Shown piece after piece: positions 8,001-11,565 of a stretch of DNA of 11,565 nt; position 1 is the first letter of the stretch; every line of letters begins with the position of its first letter. Origin of the DNA: Actinomycetota bacterium (GTDB lineage: Bacteria > Cyanobacteriota > Vampirovibrionia > Obscuribacterales > Obscuribacteraceae); contig CAJCIF010000546.1 in NCBI GenBank assembly GCA_903970355.1, forward strand, positions 1-11,565, written 5' to 3'. The notes beneath the pieces were generated by a model. That model was not told where the DNA came from and did not search any database. It worked only from the letters and a program-made list of their open reading frames with translations. A program made the translations under genes and the position numbers.

Positions 8001-11000
8001 ACTGCGGAGATAAATATTGCGGCACTCTTCTCTGGGTATCAGACAAAAGCGGCACCTGTAAGAGAGCGGTGTCTGGCACTTACGATGAAAAAACAAAATC
8101 CTGCATTCTCAAAGACGATCGCATCATATCTTCGAGACCGAAAAAACCATTTGTTTTTGGTTTGATCAAAAAATATGATTTGCAGTTGGGCAGCGATAGC
8201 GTAACTCTATCCGGATCATACGAAGCCCCATCTTGCAAAGACTTTGGCAGTCTCGATCTTTCCAAACCGAAAACGCCACCGAAAAAATAGAATAACTGGC
8301 ATCTAAATCTGGCATCTAAATAAGGTTTGTCCGCAGGAGGATTCTATGCGAATACCAAACGTTGTCCATTTGGCGCTACTCCTTGCCATGGTGAGCGTTT
8401 TTGGGGTCCTGCAACGAGCTCTTTCTTTTGAACCCAATCATCATGAACAACAATGGCTTGTCGACTCCATTGGAAGAGATGTGACGGAAATGATCGTATT
8501 CGCTGCTAAGAAAAATCAGCCTTCATTCGCTTTCGATACCATCGACTACAAGACCAGCGAAAAACCACCTGCCGAAAATTCAACTTCCTACGATATCACC
8601 CTTAAGCTAGCTGACCATGCCGATTCACAAGAAATTCGCATATCCGAATATATCTGGAGTCCAGATAACTTTTCGTCTTGGGTGCACAAGCTTTTAGACG
8701 AGCTCTCTCTTAAACCATCGAGTAAAACTCCATCCTCAGACAACCTGATTCAAACTTTGAGCGAAGAAGCTCCAGAAAGCTTTGCCCAAGAAAACAAACA
8801 AGTTTCAAGCCAGCTCAGTGATGATCCATTGAATTCACAATTGCACAATCAAGCTGCCTTACTTTGCGCAGCCATGGCTTTGAAAGAATGTGCGGCTTGC
8901 TTCACCGATGTTAGGCCGATGCTAAATCGCACTTCCGCGCATTTGACTTTGGCGAAAGCTCTTAATTCGGATGGTAGTTTGACGAATGACGGTAAGTTAG
9001 CCGAAATAGTGCTGAATTGCTTAGGTGGCAGAGAAGCTCAAGCTGTTTCCTTGATAGAAACGATGGAAAAAACTACAAAGGATCCTGCTACTTTGAGCTG
9101 GCTGCGAGCAATGCGTATTCGTGCCACGCATGATTACCGTATTGCGGATAAAGAGAACGGCACTGCTCTTGAAAAAATTGAATATTTTCGTGCGCTCACA
9201 GCAGATATCGGTGCCGATGCTTTAACAGATTATCTAAAAGCAAGGAAAGTCAGACTAACAATGGACTGGCTGCGCATAGGTTATCGCGGCATCAACTCAG
9301 TTCAAGCTGGGCACATTTACGCCGAGCCAGGTATGAACATGGAAATGGCCGACTACAAACGTGCTTATGGACTTTATCATCCTGACGATCCTACATCGCT
9401 TCAAGCCGCTCAAAAGGCTCACGAGGATCTCAATTTAGAACCAACACGATGCTTAGTGCACGAGCAAAACTGGAAGTTAGATCCAATTAGTTGGGCCGAT
9501 ATAGCAGCTTTTCACAATCGCCACGTCCTTGATAGCGTCTATCAAAAATATGACTTCGAGGAAAATAAGTGGGGTGTTCCGGACGAAGCACAAAATACAT
9601 ATCGGCTATCGGAAAATTTGCTTTCCTCTCTCCGTTTATATCCCCTTTGTAAATTGGATATGCTGAGTCAAACTTGGGATGAAAGCAAGCAGCAGCGGAA
9701 AAAGGCAGACCAACAGCTTAGCGGCGAATTAGGAAGTCTGATGGAAAAATACCCGCAACAGGTGGTGGCAGAACTTTGGTGCTACAGCCGTGACTTTTCG
9801 GAAGCGAAGGACAAAATACCGGTTCCTTCGGCTTGGTTTGATCCTCGTATACCGATTGGAACAGCTTTCGACTATCACAATAGGAGGAAGATTAAGGATT
9901 TCTCTGTGGCTGAGATTGAAGACTTGCGCAAGCTTGTGCCTTTCAATGGACCATTGCTCCTGGACGTGGCACGAAGAAAATATGGAGAACATCCAACCAG
10001 TGATCAATTCTACGAGTCACTAAAATTGATTTCTGATTATGATCTTGGCGCAATAATGATGCTCGCTAATGCAGAACAAGATCCAATCAAACATGTAGTT
10101 TGGCTCGAAAAGGCTGCAAAATTGAAACCCGACGTTTACATAGACCTTGGCACCCAGTTCGAAGTTAGTAATCCAGAGAAGGCACGCGAAGCATTTGAGA
10201 ATGCCATGAAGTTTGGAACAGATGATGTTAAAAAGGCCAATAATTGCTCATGGCTGGTTGATTACTATTTGGACCACGACAAGAAAGACGAGGCTAAAAA
10301 ACTCGCAACGTTTGCAGGAGAAGTTTATTCGTATGGTGGGTTAGGTACACTTGCCCACTTTTATGAACGACAAGGGCAATTAAAAGAGGCGGAGAAAACT
10401 TATAAGGACCAGGTTGAACGCTACACCAACGAAACTTGGGATCTCAATGCTTTCTATCTTCGCAATAAAAACAATCCCCTCTTCAAAGCAGAAAGTGATA
10501 AGGTCGTGAAATATCATTTGTCCTACGGGCTGAATCCGGTAAAGCTCTCCGACTTTAAAACTCCGCCTACCGACGGAGTCAAGATTGCCAAGGATAGCGA
10601 ACTTTCACGTGCTAACGGTCTTAAGAAGGGAGTGGTGATAGTCGCCGTTGATGGAATCCGCATTAAAGACCACGATGAATTCAATCTCGCACGCGAAGTA
10701 AATTCCCGCAATAAAAGCGTAGAGCTAATCTACTGGGATGGAAGCGGCTACCACTCTCTAAAAGGATCACCGCCCAATCGCAGATTCGGTTTTACCGCGG
10801 TGGATAACAAGAACTGAACCGGATTCTAGCATCTTTCGGTGCCAATGCTACTGCAGTCAAGGCATAACGCAATGCCTGGTTTTTGAGATTGATGGCAGGC
10901 ACTCTCACGTATCTCAACCCAGCACTAGTGCTTGCAACGTTCGCCAGCAGAATTGCACCGGTTGCGAGTAAATGGTAATTTTTCGGTTCGGAGATAATAT

Positions 11001-11565
11001 CTTCCTGAACCGTATCGGCTACCCTCGATACTTGTGAAACTTCAGTCTCACAAAAGGCCAATCCGTAAAGTTCATCCCATGCTGAATTATGCTTTTTCTG
11101 CGCTATCTTCGGTCCAGTCAATGCAAACAGTTCCGAATACTTTCCGCTGTGATAGAGATCCCAACCCTTCTGAATCTGCGAATCAATAGTGTCTGCGTAG
11201 GAAGGTAGACTCTGCAACGCACAAATAACTATTAACCCAACCATAAGGGCGTGGGCGAAACTACTCCTCAATCGGCTGTGCATGTCACTTATCAGCTAGA
11301 CGGTCTCCGCCAACAGTTTGCCAGAGCAAACCACGATCTGCACTTATCCCCTTGCAAATCTCCGGTTTCGTACATCGTGGTGATTACTTTATCAATCGCC
11401 TCTTGTGCCAGTTGCGTGTAAATCACCTTTTCCATGGGGCGATTATACTACCGTTACTTTTCAACCAAATGCGTAATTTCATCGGCTTCCTTAGTATGGT
11501 CAAGCATTCTCAAGGCACTTACAAGCCATCTTGCAGTATTTTTGGTAGATTCCGTAGGACCATCA

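Overview
The window looks like part of a bacterial chromosome of roughly balanced GC content, densely packed with genes and rich in exported proteins. I see no transposase, integrase, phage gene, CRISPR array, tRNA or rRNA. Standard Shine-Dalgarno (SD) sequences (GGAGG-type) precede most genes. GTG starts are common, and one gene appears to use ATA. The mix of secreted tetratricopeptide-repeat (TPR) proteins, secreted unknown proteins and a DG-repeat protein suggests a Melainabacteria / Vampirovibrionia (Obscuribacterales-like) genome. That is an inference from style only (about 0.4 confidence); there is no marker gene to prove it.

Layout. 1-555 (+): C-terminal end of a beta-repeat protein cut by the window edge. 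590-892 (-): small exported Gly/Trp/His-rich protein with a strong SD. 893-1171: divergent intergenic region. 1172-2125 (+): cytoplasmic helical protein of unknown function. 2275-3231 and 3270-4100 (+): probable two-gene operon of exported unknown proteins. 4224-5078 (+): coproheme decarboxylase (ChdC/HemQ), the only gene whose enzymatic function can be read with confidence. 5075-6082, 6069-6884 and 6897-7607 (-): tightly packed operon, transcribed from right to left, encoding an exported TonB-C-like protein, an exported beta-rich protein (apparent ATA start) and an exported TPR protein. 7796-8290 and 8346-10817 (+): small Cys-rich exported protein and a large exported TPR/PDZ protein, separated by a perfect 13-bp tandem duplication. 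10792-11283, 11292-11435 and 11454-11565 (-): short exported TPR-like protein, a 47-codon small ORF with a possible leaderless promoter, and the C-terminal end of a further gene cut by the window edge.

How it works together. Nine of the twelve better-supported genes encode proteins with an N-terminal signal peptide, so this is a block devoted to the cell envelope. It consists of solenoid and PDZ scaffolds, a TonB-C-like module and small beta-barrel-like proteins. ChdC is the exception. It catalyses the last step of the coproporphyrin-dependent heme pathway in the cytoplasm, and no other heme gene is nearby. Convergent gene pairs are packed so tightly that they overlap (4 nt sharing CTAG at 5075-5078; 26 nt at 10792-10817). 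No window-internal system can be assigned a complete function; the best candidates for undescribed biology are the 2275-4100 gene pair, the 7607-5075 operon and the TPR/PDZ protein.
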